This document shows, piece after piece, positions 46,706-56,213 of a DNA stretch of 64,000 nt. This DNA is from Fundidesulfovibrio terrae (GTDB taxonomy: Bacteria > Desulfobacterota > Desulfovibrionia > Desulfovibrionales > Desulfovibrionaceae), in assembly GCF_022808915.1 (NCBI RefSeq), contig NZ_JAKZFS010000007.1, forward strand, positions 1-64,000, in the 5' to 3' direction. Below the pieces are notes generated by a model. That model was given only the letters and a program-made list of their open reading frames with translations. It had not been told where the DNA came from and did not search any database. The translations under genes were made by a program, and so were the position numbers. Positions within the stretch are counted from its first letter, which is position 1. Each line of letters begins with the position of its first letter.

Positions 46706-47854
46706 CTACAGGTTCTTCTGGAGCAGCTCGCCGAAGGCGGTGCAGCCCACGGTGGTGCTGCCGGGAATCTGTCCGGCCAGGTCCACGGTGACGGTCTTGG
46801 CGCTGATGGCGGCGTCCATGGCGTCGTGGATGCTCTTGGCGGCCTCGAACCAGCCCAGGTGCTCGAGCATCATGGCGCCGCAGAGCACCAGGCTGCCGGG
46901 GTTGGCCTTGTCCATGCCCGCGATGGTGGGGGCGGTGCCGTGGGTGGCCTCGTAGAAGGCCAGGCTGGCGCTCATGTTCACGCCGGGGGCCAGGCCGAGC
47001 CCGCCCACCTGGGCGGCCAGGGCGTCGGAGAGGTAGTCGCCGTTCAGGTTGGTGGTGGCGATCACCGAATACTGCTCGGGGCGGATGAGCACTTCCTGGA
47101 ACATGGCGTCGGCGATGCGGTCCTTGAGGATGACGGGCTTGGTGCCGCCTTCCTTGGCCTGCTGCTCGGTCATGACCTCGGCGGCGAACTCCTCGGCGGC
47201 CATCTCGTAGCCCCAGGCGCGGAACGCGCCCTCGGTGAACTTCATGATGTTGCCCTTGTGCACCATGGTCACGCTGGACTTCTTCTGGGCGATGGCGTGT
47301 TCGATGGCCTTCTTGATGAGGCGCTTGGAGCCTTTGGGGGTCATGGGCTTGATGCCCACGCCCGCGGTCTCGTCCACGTTCTTGCCCAGCGAAGCCAGGA
47401 ACTCGATGAGGCGCTTGGCCTCGGGAGTGCCCGAGGCCCACTCGATGCCCGCGTAGACGTCCTCGGTGTTCTCGCGGAACACGATCATGTCCACCAGGTC
47501 GGGGCGCTTCACCGGAGACTCAATACCTTTGAAATACTTGATGGGACGGATGCAGGCGTAGAGGTCCAGCACCTGGCGCATGGTGACGTTCAGGCTGCGG
47601 ATGCCGCCGCCCACCGGAGTGCCCAGGGGGCCCTTCATGGCCAGCTCCGCCTTGGCCAGGGTATCCAGTGTCTCCTGGGGCAGGTAGTTGCCGGTTTCCT
47701 TGAAAGCCTTCTCGCCGGCCAGCAGCTCCTTCCATTCGAGCTTGCGGGAATCGCCGTAGGCCTTGGCCACGGCGGCGTCGATGACGGGGCGGGCGGCGGC
47801 GAAGACCTCGGGTCCGATGCCGTCTCCGATGATGTAATGGACGGTTTTGTTCAT
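46706..47854 (-). CDS. icd: Isocitrate dehydrogenase
   Basis: Decarboxylating isocitrate dehydrogenase of 382 residues (isocitrate to 2-oxoglutarate). Marks: IIGDGIGPEV, the substrate loop GGIRSLNVTMRQVLDLYACI, FRENTEDVYAGIEW, and TTNLNGDYLSDALAAQVGGL. At the cofactor loop the sequence is HGTAPTIAGMDKANPGS; E. coli has Lys344/Tyr345 and Val351 for NADP, whereas Ile345/Ala351 here are the NAD-enzyme pattern. Cofactor choice is therefore uncertain. AGGAG sits 6 bases before the ATG. Probably used for glutamate synthesis in an incomplete TCA cycle. Confidence 0.94.
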   Translation of the reverse strand: MNKTVHYIIGDGIGPEVFAAARPVIDAAVAKAYGDSRKLEWKELLAGEKAFKETGNYLPQETLDTLAKAELAMKGPLGTPVGGGIRSLNVTMRQVLDLYACIRPIKYFKGIESPVKRPDLVDMIVFRENTEDVYAGIEWASGTPEAKRLIEFLASLGKNVDETAGVGIKPMTPKGSKRLIKKAIEHAIAQKKSSVTMVHKGNIMKFTEGAFRAWGYEMAAEEFAAEVMTEQQAKEGGTKPVILKDRIADAMFQEVLIRPEQYSVIATTNLNGDYLSDALAAQVGGLGLAPGVNMSASLAFYEATHGTAPTIAGMDKANPGSLVLCGAMMLEHLGWFEAAKSIHDAMDAAISAKTVTVDLAGQIPGSTTVGCTAFGELLQKNL

Positions 47855-48178
47855 TTGGCGCTCCTGGAGTTCATGTGAGAAAAAGCGCTTACGGGCTTGG
47901 GGGAGCTGATGTCAACCGCGGCCGAGTGGGAAGACGCGGCCGCCGAGACGGAAAAGAACCCGGGATGAAGAGGTCTGACGGCAAGGCCTGGCGGATGATT
48001 TCCGGCACCCAGGCGCACCCGGGCGCTTCAGGATTCTTCCTGTATTTGTTGCCTCGGGCCTTCATTCATGCAAAAATGTAGGGGAAAGTACATACCGTTA
48101 TCCGGCGCTCAAATTCGGAGCTCGCCGGTCTGGATTGGGCCGGTGGCGTTTCAACTCCAAACCAGAAGAGGTGGCCGC
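47855..48178. other. Divergent intergenic region icd / chemoreceptor
   Basis: These 324 bases hold the icd promoter on the left. On the right, upstream of the chemoreceptor, I see no clear sigma-70, sigma-54 or sigma-28 signature. A short frame at 47875-48081 lacks a ribosome site and is not called. Confidence 0.5.
47887..47915 (-). promoter_or_regulatory. icd promoter
   Basis: Minus-strand TTGACA (47915-47910), 17 bases, GTAAGC (47892-47887), 32 bases before the icd ATG. Confidence 0.55.
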
Positions 48179-50329
48179 ATGAAGCTTTCGATCAAGACCA
48201 AACTGATCACCGGTCTGCTGCTCGTGATAACGGTGATCATGGCGTCCATCTTCCTGCTGGTGGGGTTCAACTTCAGCAACCAATCGCTTGAGTCATTCAT
48301 CCAGTCGGCCAGGAAGGAACTCGCCCATGTCGACTATTCCATCACCCTCTTTCTCGATGAAAGCAAAATGAACGTGGACATGATGGCCAGAGACCCGTTG
48401 GCCATGAAACTCGACGAAGTCACCACGAGCCACGTCAAAAGCACGCAGGCGCGCAAGGCGCGGGTGGATCCTGACGACCAGGCGGGAAAACAACTCGTCG
48501 AGCTGTTCACCGCCATGCAGGCATCGCACCCCGCCTTCGTGGAGGTCTTCCTCGGGAACAAGAACGGAGGCTTCATCAGCGCCCTGCAGGACTCCGACAT
48601 GCCCGCCGGGTATGATCCGCGCAAACGTCCCTGGTACATCGAGGCCCTGCCAATCACCGACAGGCCGTCCATGTCCAAGGCGTACATGTCCACCACTGGG
48701 GAGGCGGTCACCAGCGTCACGCGCACCGTGAAACGCGGTTCCGAGACGATCGGCGTGATTGGGATCGACATTTCGCTCAAGAAGCTCACCGACCTCGTCA
48801 AATCCATCAAACTGGGCCAGACCGGCTATCTGGTGCTCATACAGGATGACGGCGTCATCATGGCCGATCCCAGGCACGAGCAGTACAACTTCAAGAAGGT
48901 CACGGACATTGCCTCGCAACACCTGAACGAACTCTTCAAGCTCGGCACGGGTGAAAAGTCCCTGACCGTGGACGGCAAGGAGTATCTGGGCCTGGTGGCG
49001 ACCTCCCCCAAGACGGGCTGGAAGCTGCTGGGGTTCATCGAGCGCGACGAAATCATGGCCCCGGTGAAGCAGACCATCTTGAACCTCGCCCTGGTGGTCC
49101 TCGCGAGCCTGGCGGTGATCACCGTCATGGTGTGGCTGTTCTCGACGCGGGTGATAATCAACCCGTTGCGGCAGGTGAGCGAATTCCTGGCCTGCATCTC
49201 GCGCGGCGATTACGCCCACCGGGTTCGGCACACCCGCACGGACGAACTCGGCGCCATTCTGGACGCGCTCAACGGCACGGCCGGCATGCTCGGAGAGAAT
49301 ATCGAGGAGATCAAGCGCAAGACCCTCGATTCCGAACAGAAGGCGCTGGCCGCGGAACAGGCCACGAAAGAGGCCGAGGACGCCAGGTGCAAGGCCGAGC
49401 AGGCCAGGAGCGAGGGCATGCTCCAGGCCGCGTCCAAGCTCGAAAACATTGTCGCGGTGGTGGGGTCCGCGTCCGAGCAGCTCTCGTCGCAGATCGAAGA
49501 ATCAAGCCGGGGCGCCGAAACACAGGCCCAGCGCGTCGCCGAAACCGCCACCTCCATGGAGGAAATGAACTCCACCGTGCTGGAAGTGGCCAGGAACGCC
49601 TCCCAGGCGGCCCAAACGTCAGAATCGGCACGGTTGAAAGCCCAGGAAGGATCCCAGGTGGTCAGCACCGTCCTCGCGGGGATGACCGAGGTCCAGAACC
49701 AGTCGGCCCGCCTCAAGGACGACATGCACCAGCTGGGCCGCCAGGCCGAAGATATCGGCCGGGTCCTCACCGTGATCACGGACATCGCGGACCAGACCAA
49801 CCTGCTCGCCTTGAACGCCGCCATCGAAGCCGCCCGCGCGGGCGAGGCCGGACGAGGGTTCGCCGTGGTGGCGGACGAGGTCCGCAAACTCGCGGAAAAG
49901 ACCATGACCGCCACCAAGGAGGTGGGCGACGCCATCGCCAACATCCAGCAGAGCACCCGGCGCAATGTCGAAAACGTGGAGCGCTCGGTGTCCCTCATTT
50001 CTGAAGCCGCGACCTTGGCTGGCAAATCCGGAGACGCCCTCGGCGAGATCGTGCAGCTGGTCGATTCGGCTTCGGACCAGGTGCGGTCCATCGCCACCGC
50101 CTCGGAGGAGCAATCCGCCGCAAGCGAGGAGATCAGCCGCTCCATCGAGGACGTGAGCACGATTTCCGCGGAGACGTCCCAGGCGATGACCGAAGCGGCC
50201 AAGGCCGTCACCGAGCTGGCGGGGCAGGCCCATGTGCTTCAGTCGCTCATCGACGAACTCCAGTCCGACGCGGGAGCCCCGGGCGCCTGCCCGCCGCCCG
50301 CCAGGCAGCTCACGGCCGGACGGCGGTGA
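48179..50329 (+). CDS. Methyl-accepting chemotaxis protein, dCache type
   Basis: Chemoreceptor of 716 residues. TM1 (about 8-30) is followed by a large periplasmic double-Cache domain (about 35-290; [48 protein letters not shown]), TM2 (about 300-325), HAMP, coiled coil and signalling tip ([20 protein letters not shown], about 538). dCache domains with the WY..A pattern often bind amino acids; the ligand is not determinable here. The start at 48179 follows AGAAGAGG; 37 upstream codons are dropped. Confidence 0.93.
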   Translation: MKLSIKTKLITGLLLVITVIMASIFLLVGFNFSNQSLESFIQSARKELAHVDYSITLFLDESKMNVDMMARDPLAMKLDEVTTSHVKSTQARKARVDPDDQAGKQLVELFTAMQASHPAFVEVFLGNKNGGFISALQDSDMPAGYDPRKRPWYIEALPITDRPSMSKAYMSTTGEAVTSVTRTVKRGSETIGVIGIDISLKKLTDLVKSIKLGQTGYLVLIQDDGVIMADPRHEQYNFKKVTDIASQHLNELFKLGTGEKSLTVDGKEYLGLVATSPKTGWKLLGFIERDEIMAPVKQTILNLALVVLASLAVITVMVWLFSTRVIINPLRQVSEFLACISRGDYAHRVRHTRTDELGAILDALNGTAGMLGENIEEIKRKTLDSEQKALAAEQATKEAEDARCKAEQARSEGMLQAASKLENIVAVVGSASEQLSSQIEESSRGAETQAQRVAETATSMEEMNSTVLEVARNASQAAQTSESARLKAQEGSQVVSTVLAGMTEVQNQSARLKDDMHQLGRQAEDIGRVLTVITDIADQTNLLALNAAIEAARAGEAGRGFAVVADEVRKLAEKTMTATKEVGDAIANIQQSTRRNVENVERSVSLISEAATLAGKSGDALGEIVQLVDSASDQVRSIATASEEQSAASEEISRSIEDVSTISAETSQAMTEAAKAVTELAGQAHVLQSLIDELQSDAGAPGACPPPARQLTAGRR

Positions 50330-50355
50330 ACCGGTCCGACGGACGGCAAAAGCAA

Positions 50356-50384
50356 AACCGGCCTGGAGCTGATCCAGGCCGGTT
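50356..50384 (-). terminator. Terminator of tRNA-Asp (copy 1)
   Basis: Stem AACCGGCCTGGA / TCCAGGCCGGTT, 5-base loop; on the minus strand it is followed by TTGCTTTTGC, fitting termination of the tRNA transcript. It also lies after the plus-strand chemoreceptor. Confidence 0.75.
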
Positions 50385-50413
50385 CGTGGTGGGGATGTTC
50401 CCCTTGATTTCAG

Positions 50414-50490
50414 TGGCGCGAGAGACGGGACTTGAACCCGCGACCTCTGACGTGACAGGCCAGCGCTCTAACCAACTGAGCTACTCCCGC
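50414..50490 (-). tRNA. tRNA-Asp(GTC), copy 1
   Basis: Cloverleaf of 77 bases with encoded CCA: acceptor GCGGGAG/CTCTCGC, D arm TAGCTCAGTTGGTTAGAGC, anticodon stem-loop CTGGC-CTGTCAC-GTCAG (anticodon GTC), T arm GCGGGTTCAAGTCCCGT. It is identical to the copy at 51396-51472. Confidence 0.95.
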
Positions 50491-50528
50491 GCATGCCTCG
50501 TAGCGGCTTCACCGCCACGGGGAAGCGG

Positions 50529-50557
50529 TAACTATACCGACGCGCGCCCGCCGTCAA
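50529..50557 (-). promoter_or_regulatory. tRNA-Asp promoter
   Basis: Minus-strand TTGACG (50557-50552), 17 bases, TAGTTA (50534-50529), with a GC-rich discriminator and A/T tract upstream (AAAAGTTTTCAAAAG). It is the same architecture as the promoter at 115-143. Confidence 0.65.
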
Positions 50558-50608
50558 GCGTTCTTTTGAAAACTTTTCGCGCAGAGAAACCGGTCGGTTG
50601 CCCGACTT

Positions 50609-51217
50609 TCATTCCCCCTGAGCGCTCAAGAGCGCACCCCTCTTCTCGCGCGCCACGAACACGACCAGCGCGAATACCGCTCCCAGGGTGTCGGCGAGCA
50701 TGTCCTTCTGGGCATCCCAGGGGTCTCCCTGGCTTCCCAGGAACTCGACTCCCGCCTCTCCGCCCTCAAGGGCCGCGTACCACCACTCGATGATCTCGTA
50801 CGCGCATGCCACGGCCATCACCGACGCGAGGCTGAACGCCAGCACCACCGCCGGGTGCGCCAACCGCTTGCGCTGGAGGTATTCCGCGAGCGCGAAGGCG
50901 TAAAATCCCACGGAAAAATGCGCGATGCGGTCGTAATTGTTGCGCTGGAATCCGAAAAGGTCCGTCACCCATCCGAACGGGACATGGGCGAAGGTGTAAT
51001 GCCCGCCCACCGTGTGCAGGAAGAGCCACGCCGCCATGAACGTGCAGGCCAGGGAAGAAAAACGAAGACGCTGGTACGAAACCGCCAGGAACGCGAAAAC
51101 AGCCATCACCGGGATGTTCTCCGCCCACCAGACATCGCGCGACACCGGGGAAACGGCCAGGATCGACCAGAAGACCGCGAAGGCCAACCCGAGAAGAAGA
51201 GGATAACGCGTGTTCAT
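50609..51217 (-). CDS. YjdF/DUF2238-like membrane protein
   Basis: Integral membrane protein of 202 residues with about six hydrophobic helices. Family marks are HTVGGHYTFAHVPFG, NNYDRIAHFSVGFYAFALAE and AYEIIEWWYAAL, followed by GSQGDPWDAQKDMLADTLGA. The function of the family is unknown. ATG 51217 (MNTRYPLLL) is chosen; a longer frame lacks a ribosome site. It lies between two identical tRNA-Asp genes on the same strand. Confidence 0.85.
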   Translation of the reverse strand: MNTRYPLLLGLAFAVFWSILAVSPVSRDVWWAENIPVMAVFAFLAVSYQRLRFSSLACTFMAAWLFLHTVGGHYTFAHVPFGWVTDLFGFQRNNYDRIAHFSVGFYAFALAEYLQRKRLAHPAVVLAFSLASVMAVACAYEIIEWWYAALEGGEAGVEFLGSQGDPWDAQKDMLADTLGAVFALVVFVAREKRGALLSAQGE

Positions 51218-51351
51218 GTGCCCCGCGTACACCGTGCGCGGGGGAAAGCCCAGTCCTGCGACGAGGGTCTTGCCCACCCGCATGGCCCCGGAGCCTGACC
51301 ACGCATCGGCTTTGCCCGACCTCCCCCGTGCGAAATCCGCCGGGATCGCGC

Positions 51352-51384
51352 AAAAAAGAAAGAGCCCGGATCACTCCGGGCTCT
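51352..51384 (-). terminator. Terminator of tRNA-Val/tRNA-Asp
   Basis: Minus-strand stem AGAGCCCGGA / TCCGGGCTCT, 4-base loop, followed by TTCTTTTTT. Confidence 0.85.
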
Positions 51385-51395
51385 TCAGATTTTAC

Positions 51396-51472
51396 TGGCG
51401 CGAGAGACGGGACTTGAACCCGCGACCTCTGACGTGACAGGCCAGCGCTCTAACCAACTGAGCTACTCCCGC
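51396..51472 (-). tRNA. tRNA-Asp(GTC), copy 2
   Basis: Same 77-base sequence as copy 1, with encoded CCA. It is downstream of tRNA-Val, 9 bases away, and shares its transcript and terminator. Confidence 0.95.
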
Positions 51473-51481
51473 GCATTTTCG

Positions 51482-51557
51482 TGGTAGGCGGAACAGGGCT
51501 CGAACCTGTGACCCCCGGCTTGTAAGGCCGGTGCTCTTCCAACTGAGCTACCCGCCC
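51482..51557 (-). tRNA. tRNA-Val(TAC)
   Basis: Cloverleaf of 76 bases with encoded CCA: acceptor GGGCGGG/TCCGCCT, D arm TAGCTCAGTTGGAAGAGC, anticodon stem-loop CCGGC-CTTACAA-GCCGG (anticodon TAC), T arm ACAGGTTCGAGCCCTGT. Confidence 0.95.
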
Positions 51558-51577
51558 CCGCCCTCACGAGGAAGAGA

Positions 51578-51606
51578 CTTCTATATCCGCGCCTCAAAAT
51601 GGTCAA
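51578..51606 (-). promoter_or_regulatory. tRNA-Val/tRNA-Asp promoter
   Basis: Minus-strand TTGACC (51606-51601) with TAGAAG 17 bases on (51583-51578); a better-looking TATAGA starts two bases earlier (15-base spacer). An A-rich tract (GCGAAAAAACGG) precedes the -35. Confidence 0.6.
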
Positions 51607-51624
51607 CCGTTTTTTCGCACCTTC

Positions 51625-52056
51625 TTACAGCCGGTTCGAGAAGCGCATCCGGTCGTGATTCATGATCTCCCACCAGGCCGCGCCCACTCCCCAGAAGGTA
51701 TTGGCGATCAGCACGTACACGGGCGTCATGCCGCCGAGCGCCAGCCCGAACATGCCCTTGCCCAGCATCTCCGGAAAGACCACCAGCAGTTGCACCGCGC
51801 TTGGGGCCAGTCCGAAGACCAGGCCTCGGAAAAACACGGACCCGGTCCATACCGGCAGCATGAAGAGAAATCCCCACACGCCGCCCCAGACAAGACGCTG
51901 GTAGAGCCACGGCGGCGTCCAGGCCGGCGCAATGTTCACGCCCACGAGCGCGCTCAGGCCCGCCGCGCCGGCCCCCCATATGAAGACGCTGTTCACCAGC
52001 CCGCCGAAGACCCCGGCGGTGAAACACCGGCTCAACTCCCGAAACACAGCCGCCAT
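51625..52056 (-). CDS. Small integral membrane protein
   Basis: Protein of 143 residues with four likely transmembrane helices (FTAGVFGGLVNSVFIWGAGA; LVWGGVWGFLFMLPVWTGSV; FGLAPSAVQLLVVFPEMLG; MTPVYVLIANTFWGVGAAWW). The family is not recognised. ATG 52056 has AAGGAG 6 bases upstream; the longer open frame starting near 52530 is antisense to the lipase gene and is rejected. It is divergent from the lipase-like gene. Confidence 0.75.
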   Translation of the reverse strand: MAAVFRELSRCFTAGVFGGLVNSVFIWGAGAAGLSALVGVNIAPAWTPPWLYQRLVWGGVWGFLFMLPVWTGSVFFRGLVFGLAPSAVQLLVVFPEMLGKGMFGLALGGMTPVYVLIANTFWGVGAAWWEIMNHDRMRFSNRL

Positions 52057-52131
52057 CGTGGACTCCTTCATTATGAGTGAATGCGCACTGGTCCTCTTTT
52101 CGACAGCCCCCGTCAAGGCGAGGGCGAAAAT

Positions 52132-52149
52132 GTAACATTCGTAACATTC
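52132..52149. repeat. Abutting 9-bp direct repeats
   Basis: GTAACATTC occurs twice in tandem in the divergent region between the membrane protein and the lipase-like gene, preceded by AAAAT and followed by G. This could be a regulator site for one or both genes, or chance. Confidence 0.35.
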
Positions 52150-52236
52150 GCCTTCGTATTGCCACACTCTCCACCCTGGTGTACAGGGGCGGCGTTCACG
52201 CCGGAGGGCCATCCGGCACGATTCGGAGTAAACGCG

Positions 52237-53145
52237 ATGCTCATCACCCTGCTTCTCACATTGCTCGGCGCCGGATGCTTCGTCTCCGCGCTGACCTACA
52301 CCTTTTTCTGGTACGAGGCCGCAAACAACCCGCACCCGTCGCACAGCGCCAACTGCCGGGGACCGCGCGGCCTCCTGCGGTGCGTGGTGGTGGGCTTTCT
52401 CTCCAGTGTCTCCAGCCAGCTCATGGTCTACCTGACCTATCCCCTCGGTTTCGCCAGGCGGCTCTGGAAACCCTCCCCGTCGGCGAACTGCTCCCGTCCG
52501 CCCGTGCTCCTGGTGCACGGGCTCTACCACAACGCCTCGGCCTGGTATCTCTACAAATGGCGGCTCAGGCGCTGCGGCTATGAGAAGGTTTTTTGCTTAA
52601 GCTACAACACCCTCAAGTACGACTTCTGGCAACTGGCCGACCAGCTCAAGGACGTCGTGCGCGAGACGGCCGGGCTCTGCGGCGGGGAACCCGTCATCCT
52701 GGTGGGACACAGCATGGGCGGCCTGCTGGCCCGGGCCGCCATAGCCGACCCAGCCACGGCCCAGCTCGTGCGGGCGGTGGCGGTGCTTGGCTCTCCCCAC
52801 CACGGCAGCAAGCTCTCGGCCCTGGCCTTCGGGCGGCTCGGCCGCAGCATCACGTATCAGGGCGAGCTCGTGCGGCGGTTGAACGCCATGCCCTCCCCGC
52901 GCCAGATGCCCAAGCTGAACATCTTTTCGCCCCTGGACAACATGGTGCTGCCCACATCGTCGCTTACGATCGACGAGCCGGGATGGATACAGGCCGAGAC
53001 CGCGCCCATCAGCCACGTGAGCATGCTCTACCACCTGCCGACGGTGCGCCTTGTCATGGAATTCCTTGACGAATTCGTTCCGGGATGCCAGCGCGGCCAG
53101 GGTCTGGCGCTGCCCCTGGCCCAGCGCGGGTCGGCGACCGCTTGA
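52237..53145 (+). CDS. Alpha/beta-hydrolase, lipase-like, membrane-anchored
   Basis: Protein of 302 residues. An N-terminal hydrophobic segment (LITLLLTLLGAGCFVSALTY) and a second one (about 50-70) suggest membrane anchoring. The hydrolase part has the oxyanion motif VLLVHGLYHNASAW (about 91), the nucleophile elbow GHSMGGLLARAA (about 157), a likely acid in SPLDNMV and catalytic His in ISHVSML. This is the triacylglycerol lipase / EstA-like group. The start at 52237 follows CGGAG; earlier codons look non-coding. Confidence 0.83.
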   Translation: MLITLLLTLLGAGCFVSALTYTFFWYEAANNPHPSHSANCRGPRGLLRCVVVGFLSSVSSQLMVYLTYPLGFARRLWKPSPSANCSRPPVLLVHGLYHNASAWYLYKWRLRRCGYEKVFCLSYNTLKYDFWQLADQLKDVVRETAGLCGGEPVILVGHSMGGLLARAAIADPATAQLVRAVAVLGSPHHGSKLSALAFGRLGRSITYQGELVRRLNAMPSPRQMPKLNIFSPLDNMVLPTSSLTIDEPGWIQAETAPISHVSMLYHLPTVRLVMEFLDEFVPGCQRGQGLALPLAQRGSATA

Positions 53146-53194
53146 TATGTGGCCTCGCCTTGGTCTACTGAGGCCCCACGGCGAGACTCACACC

Positions 53195-56100
53195 ATGAAA
53201 AGCTTAACGGCGGCAGCCGTCCTCCTGTTCGTGTTCCTCTGCGGCCTGGGCCACGCCCAGGTCGAGGTGAACAAGAAGAAGATTCTCTACGTCAACTCCT
53301 ATCACAACGGCTACGCCTGGTCCGACCAGATACTCGAGGGCATGCGCACCGCCCTGGACAAGTCCACCGTGCCTTACGACCTCCAGATCGAGTACATGGA
53401 CTCCAAGCGGTTCACGGGCCCGAACATGGACTCCACCCTGGAGACCCTCTACCGGGAGAAGTACCGGGGCTCCAGCTTCGACGCCATCATCGTCTCCGAC
53501 GACAACGCCTACCAGTTCATCCTGGCGTACGGCCAGTCGCTGTTCCCGGGAGTCCCGGTGATCTTCTGCGGCGTCAACGACTTCGACCCGGCCCAGATCA
53601 AGGGCCGCATGAACATCACCGGCGTGGTGGAATACCCCGATTTCGAGGCCAACATCCGGCTGGCCAACAAGCTCACGCCGGACGCCACCCGCATGGTGGT
53701 CATCGGGGACTACTCCCTCACCGGCCAGGCCATCCGCAAGCAGTTGCTCAAAAGCGCGGCCAAGTTCCGCAGCCAGATGACCTTCGAGTTCTGGGACGTG
53801 AGGACCCTGCCCGAACTCTACGAGAGGACCGCCGAGCTCACGGACAAGGACATGATCTTTCTCATCCCCATCTACCTGGGGACCGAGAACCAGGTCTATT
53901 CCGTGGAGGAAGTCTGCGACATCATCTCCAAGCGCCTCACCGTGCCCATCTACAGTGCATGGCAGTTCATGCTGGGCCACGGCATCGTGGGCGGCAAGCT
54001 CCATTCGGGACAGGGCGAGGGTGAACTGGCGGCCAAGATGGCCCTGCAGATCCTGGCCGGGGAGCCGCCGTCGCACATCGCCGTGGTGGACAAGTTCGAC
54101 GATCCCTATCTGTTCGATTATCTCGTGCTCAAGAGGTTCTCCATCCCCGAGGACAAGCTGCCCATGGGCGCGACCCTCATCAACGAGCCCCTCTCCTTCT
54201 ACACCATCAACAAGCAGATCGTCTGGATCAGCCTCTCGGGCTTCTTCCTGCTGGTGTTCGTGCTGGTGCTCCTGGCCACGTCCATCATCCAGAAGCGCTC
54301 GGTGGAGATGCAGATCAAGAACCAGCTGTCGTTCCTGTCCATCCTCATGGACACCATCCCCCTCCCCTTGTCCTACAAGAGCCTGGACGGGCTTTACCTG
54401 GGTTGCAACATGGCCTTCGAGAAGTGGTTCGGGGTCATGCGGGGCGACCTGCTGGGCAACGCCGCGCACCCGCTGGCCACACGCTTCGACGCCGCCGAGC
54501 GCCACTTGCTGGCCAAGCCCGGAGTGCTCAGCTTCGAGACCGACATGCTCGACGCCGTGGGCAACACCCACGGCGTCATCGTCAGCAAAGCCACCTACAG
54601 AGACGCCAAGGGCGAGATCGCGGGCGTGGTGGAGGCCATCCAGGACATCACCCTGCGCCGCGAGGCGGAAAAGGCCCTGCGCCGCTCCCAGTCCATGCTC
54701 CAGACCGTGCTCAACAACATCCCCCAGCTGGTCTACTGGAAGGGCAGGGACCTCAACTACCTGGGCGTGAACCGGTCCTTCCTGGACTTTTTCGGACTGG
54801 AGGGTCCCGAGGACATCGTGGGCAAGGACGTCTCCGCCCTGCTCCCCGACGAGGACACCGCCTCCATCGAGGAGGCGAACCGGCGCGTGCTCCTGTCCGG
54901 CCACCCGGTGCACCGGCGCGAGTGGACCCTGAACATGGACGGGCGCGAGCCGGTCAGCCTGGAGATGACCATCGTCCCCCTGCACGACGAGAAGGGCGAG
55001 ATCATGGGCGTCCTGGGCACCGCCGAGGACGTCACCGCAAAGCTCAGCCTGGAGCGCCAGCTGCTGCAGTCCCAGAAGATGGAGGCCATCGGCGCGCTGG
55101 CCGGGGGCATCGCCCACGACTTCAACAACATCCTCACCTCCATCATCAATTCCACCGAACTGGCCCTCATGGACTTGCCGGCGGAATCCGACACCGCCCT
55201 GGACCTGGAGCGCACCCTCAAGGCCGCCCGGCGCGGCTCGCGGCTGGTGCAGCAGATACTCTCCTTCAGCCGCCCCTCCCAGGAGGGCTTCGCCCCCACG
55301 GACATGGCCGAGGTGGTGCACGAGGCCCTGGCCATCTTCGCGGCCACCCTGCCCCGCAACATCACCCTGAGCGAACGTATCGACGTCCACCCGGCCATCG
55401 CCTTCGCCGACCCCACCCAGGTGCACCAGATCGTCATGAACCTGTGCGCCAACGCCTTCCAGGCCATGCGGGAAAAGGGCGGTCACATGTCCATCGAGCT
55501 CACCGAGAGGGAACTGGACGAGGTCCAGGCCGAGATGATCAACATCCCCGCCGGACGCTACCTGCGCCTCTCCGTCACCGACTCGGGGCCGGGCATCCCG
55601 CCGGACATCATGGACCGCATCTTCGATCCGTTCTTCACCACCAAGTCCAAGGGCGAGGGCACGGGCCTGGGGCTGGCGGTGGTGCACGGCATCGTCAAGT
55701 CCCACCGGGGCGGGCTCAAGGTGGTGAGCCAGCCGGGGAGCCGCACCAGCTTCGAAATCTACCTGCCCAAGCAGGGCGACTTCGATTCCGGCAAGCTCCT
55801 CGCCCTGCCCGCCGCCGGCCCCGTGCGCCGGGGGGACGAGCACATTCTCTTCGTGGAGGACGACGAGGACCAGCTCAAGGTGATCCCCCGGGTGCTCAAG
55901 CTCCTGGGGTACGCGGTCACGGCCAAGAACGGCGCGGCCGACGCCCTGGATTTCCTGGCCAAGACCCCCGGCCAGGTGGAAGTTGTGGTCACGGATTTCG
56001 ACATGCCGGGACTCTCCGGAGTGGAATTCGCCGAACGCCTGGCCACCCTTGCCCCGAAACTGCCTGTGATCCTGGTTTCCGGCAGGCGCAGCTCCTTGAC

Positions 56101-56206
56101 CGCGGCGGAACGCGCGGGCAACATCCGTACGGTGCTTCTCAAACCCTACAACGGCGACGACCTGGCCCGGGCCATCGGGCAGGTTCTCGACGCCGGGCGC
56201 AAATAG
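53195..56206 (+). CDS. Hybrid sensor histidine kinase with ABC-substrate-binding-like sensor
   Basis: Protein of 1003 residues. Signal peptide ([18 protein letters not shown]), periplasmic ABC-type substrate-binding-like domain (about 27-325; [47 protein letters not shown]), TM (about 344-369), two PAS domains (about 385-500 and 505-625), HisKA with phospho-His in [11 protein letters not shown] (about 640), HATPase ([19 protein letters not shown]) and a C-terminal receiver with Asp in [13 protein letters not shown] (about 950). It precedes a sigma-54 activator by 7 bases and the lactate genes, a context like LurS/LurR of D. vulgaris. It probably senses lactate or a related carboxylate (inference). 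Confidence 0.9.
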   Translation: MKSLTAAAVLLFVFLCGLGHAQVEVNKKKILYVNSYHNGYAWSDQILEGMRTALDKSTVPYDLQIEYMDSKRFTGPNMDSTLETLYREKYRGSSFDAIIVSDDNAYQFILAYGQSLFPGVPVIFCGVNDFDPAQIKGRMNITGVVEYPDFEANIRLANKLTPDATRMVVIGDYSLTGQAIRKQLLKSAAKFRSQMTFEFWDVRTLPELYERTAELTDKDMIFLIPIYLGTENQVYSVEEVCDIISKRLTVPIYSAWQFMLGHGIVGGKLHSGQGEGELAAKMALQILAGEPPSHIAVVDKFDDPYLFDYLVLKRFSIPEDKLPMGATLINEPLSFYTINKQIVWISLSGFFLLVFVLVLLATSIIQKRSVEMQIKNQLSFLSILMDTIPLPLSYKSLDGLYLGCNMAFEKWFGVMRGDLLGNAAHPLATRFDAAERHLLAKPGVLSFETDMLDAVGNTHGVIVSKATYRDAKGEIAGVVEAIQDITLRREAEKALRRSQSMLQTVLNNIPQLVYWKGRDLNYLGVNRSFLDFFGLEGPEDIVGKDVSALLPDEDTASIEEANRRVLLSGHPVHRREWTLNMDGREPVSLEMTIVPLHDEKGEIMGVLGTAEDVTAKLSLERQLLQSQKMEAIGALAGGIAHDFNNILTSIINSTELALMDLPAESDTALDLERTLKAARRGSRLVQQILSFSRPSQEGFAPTDMAEVVHEALAIFAATLPRNITLSERIDVHPAIAFADPTQVHQIVMNLCANAFQAMREKGGHMSIELTERELDEVQAEMINIPAGRYLRLSVTDSGPGIPPDIMDRIFDPFFTTKSKGEGTGLGLAVVHGIVKSHRGGLKVVSQPGSRTSFEIYLPKQGDFDSGKLLALPAAGPVRRGDEHILFVEDDEDQLKVIPRVLKLLGYAVTAKNGAADALDFLAKTPGQVEVVVTDFDMPGLSGVEFAERLATLAPKLPVILVSGRRSSLTAAERAGNIRTVLLKPYNGDDLARAIGQVLDAGRK

Positions 56207-56213
56207 CAAATAC

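Noticed and set aside
51625-52530. 301-residue minus-strand frame including the small membrane protein
   Set aside because: The part beyond 52056 lies antisense to the lipase-like gene, and a good ribosome site supports the start at 52056.
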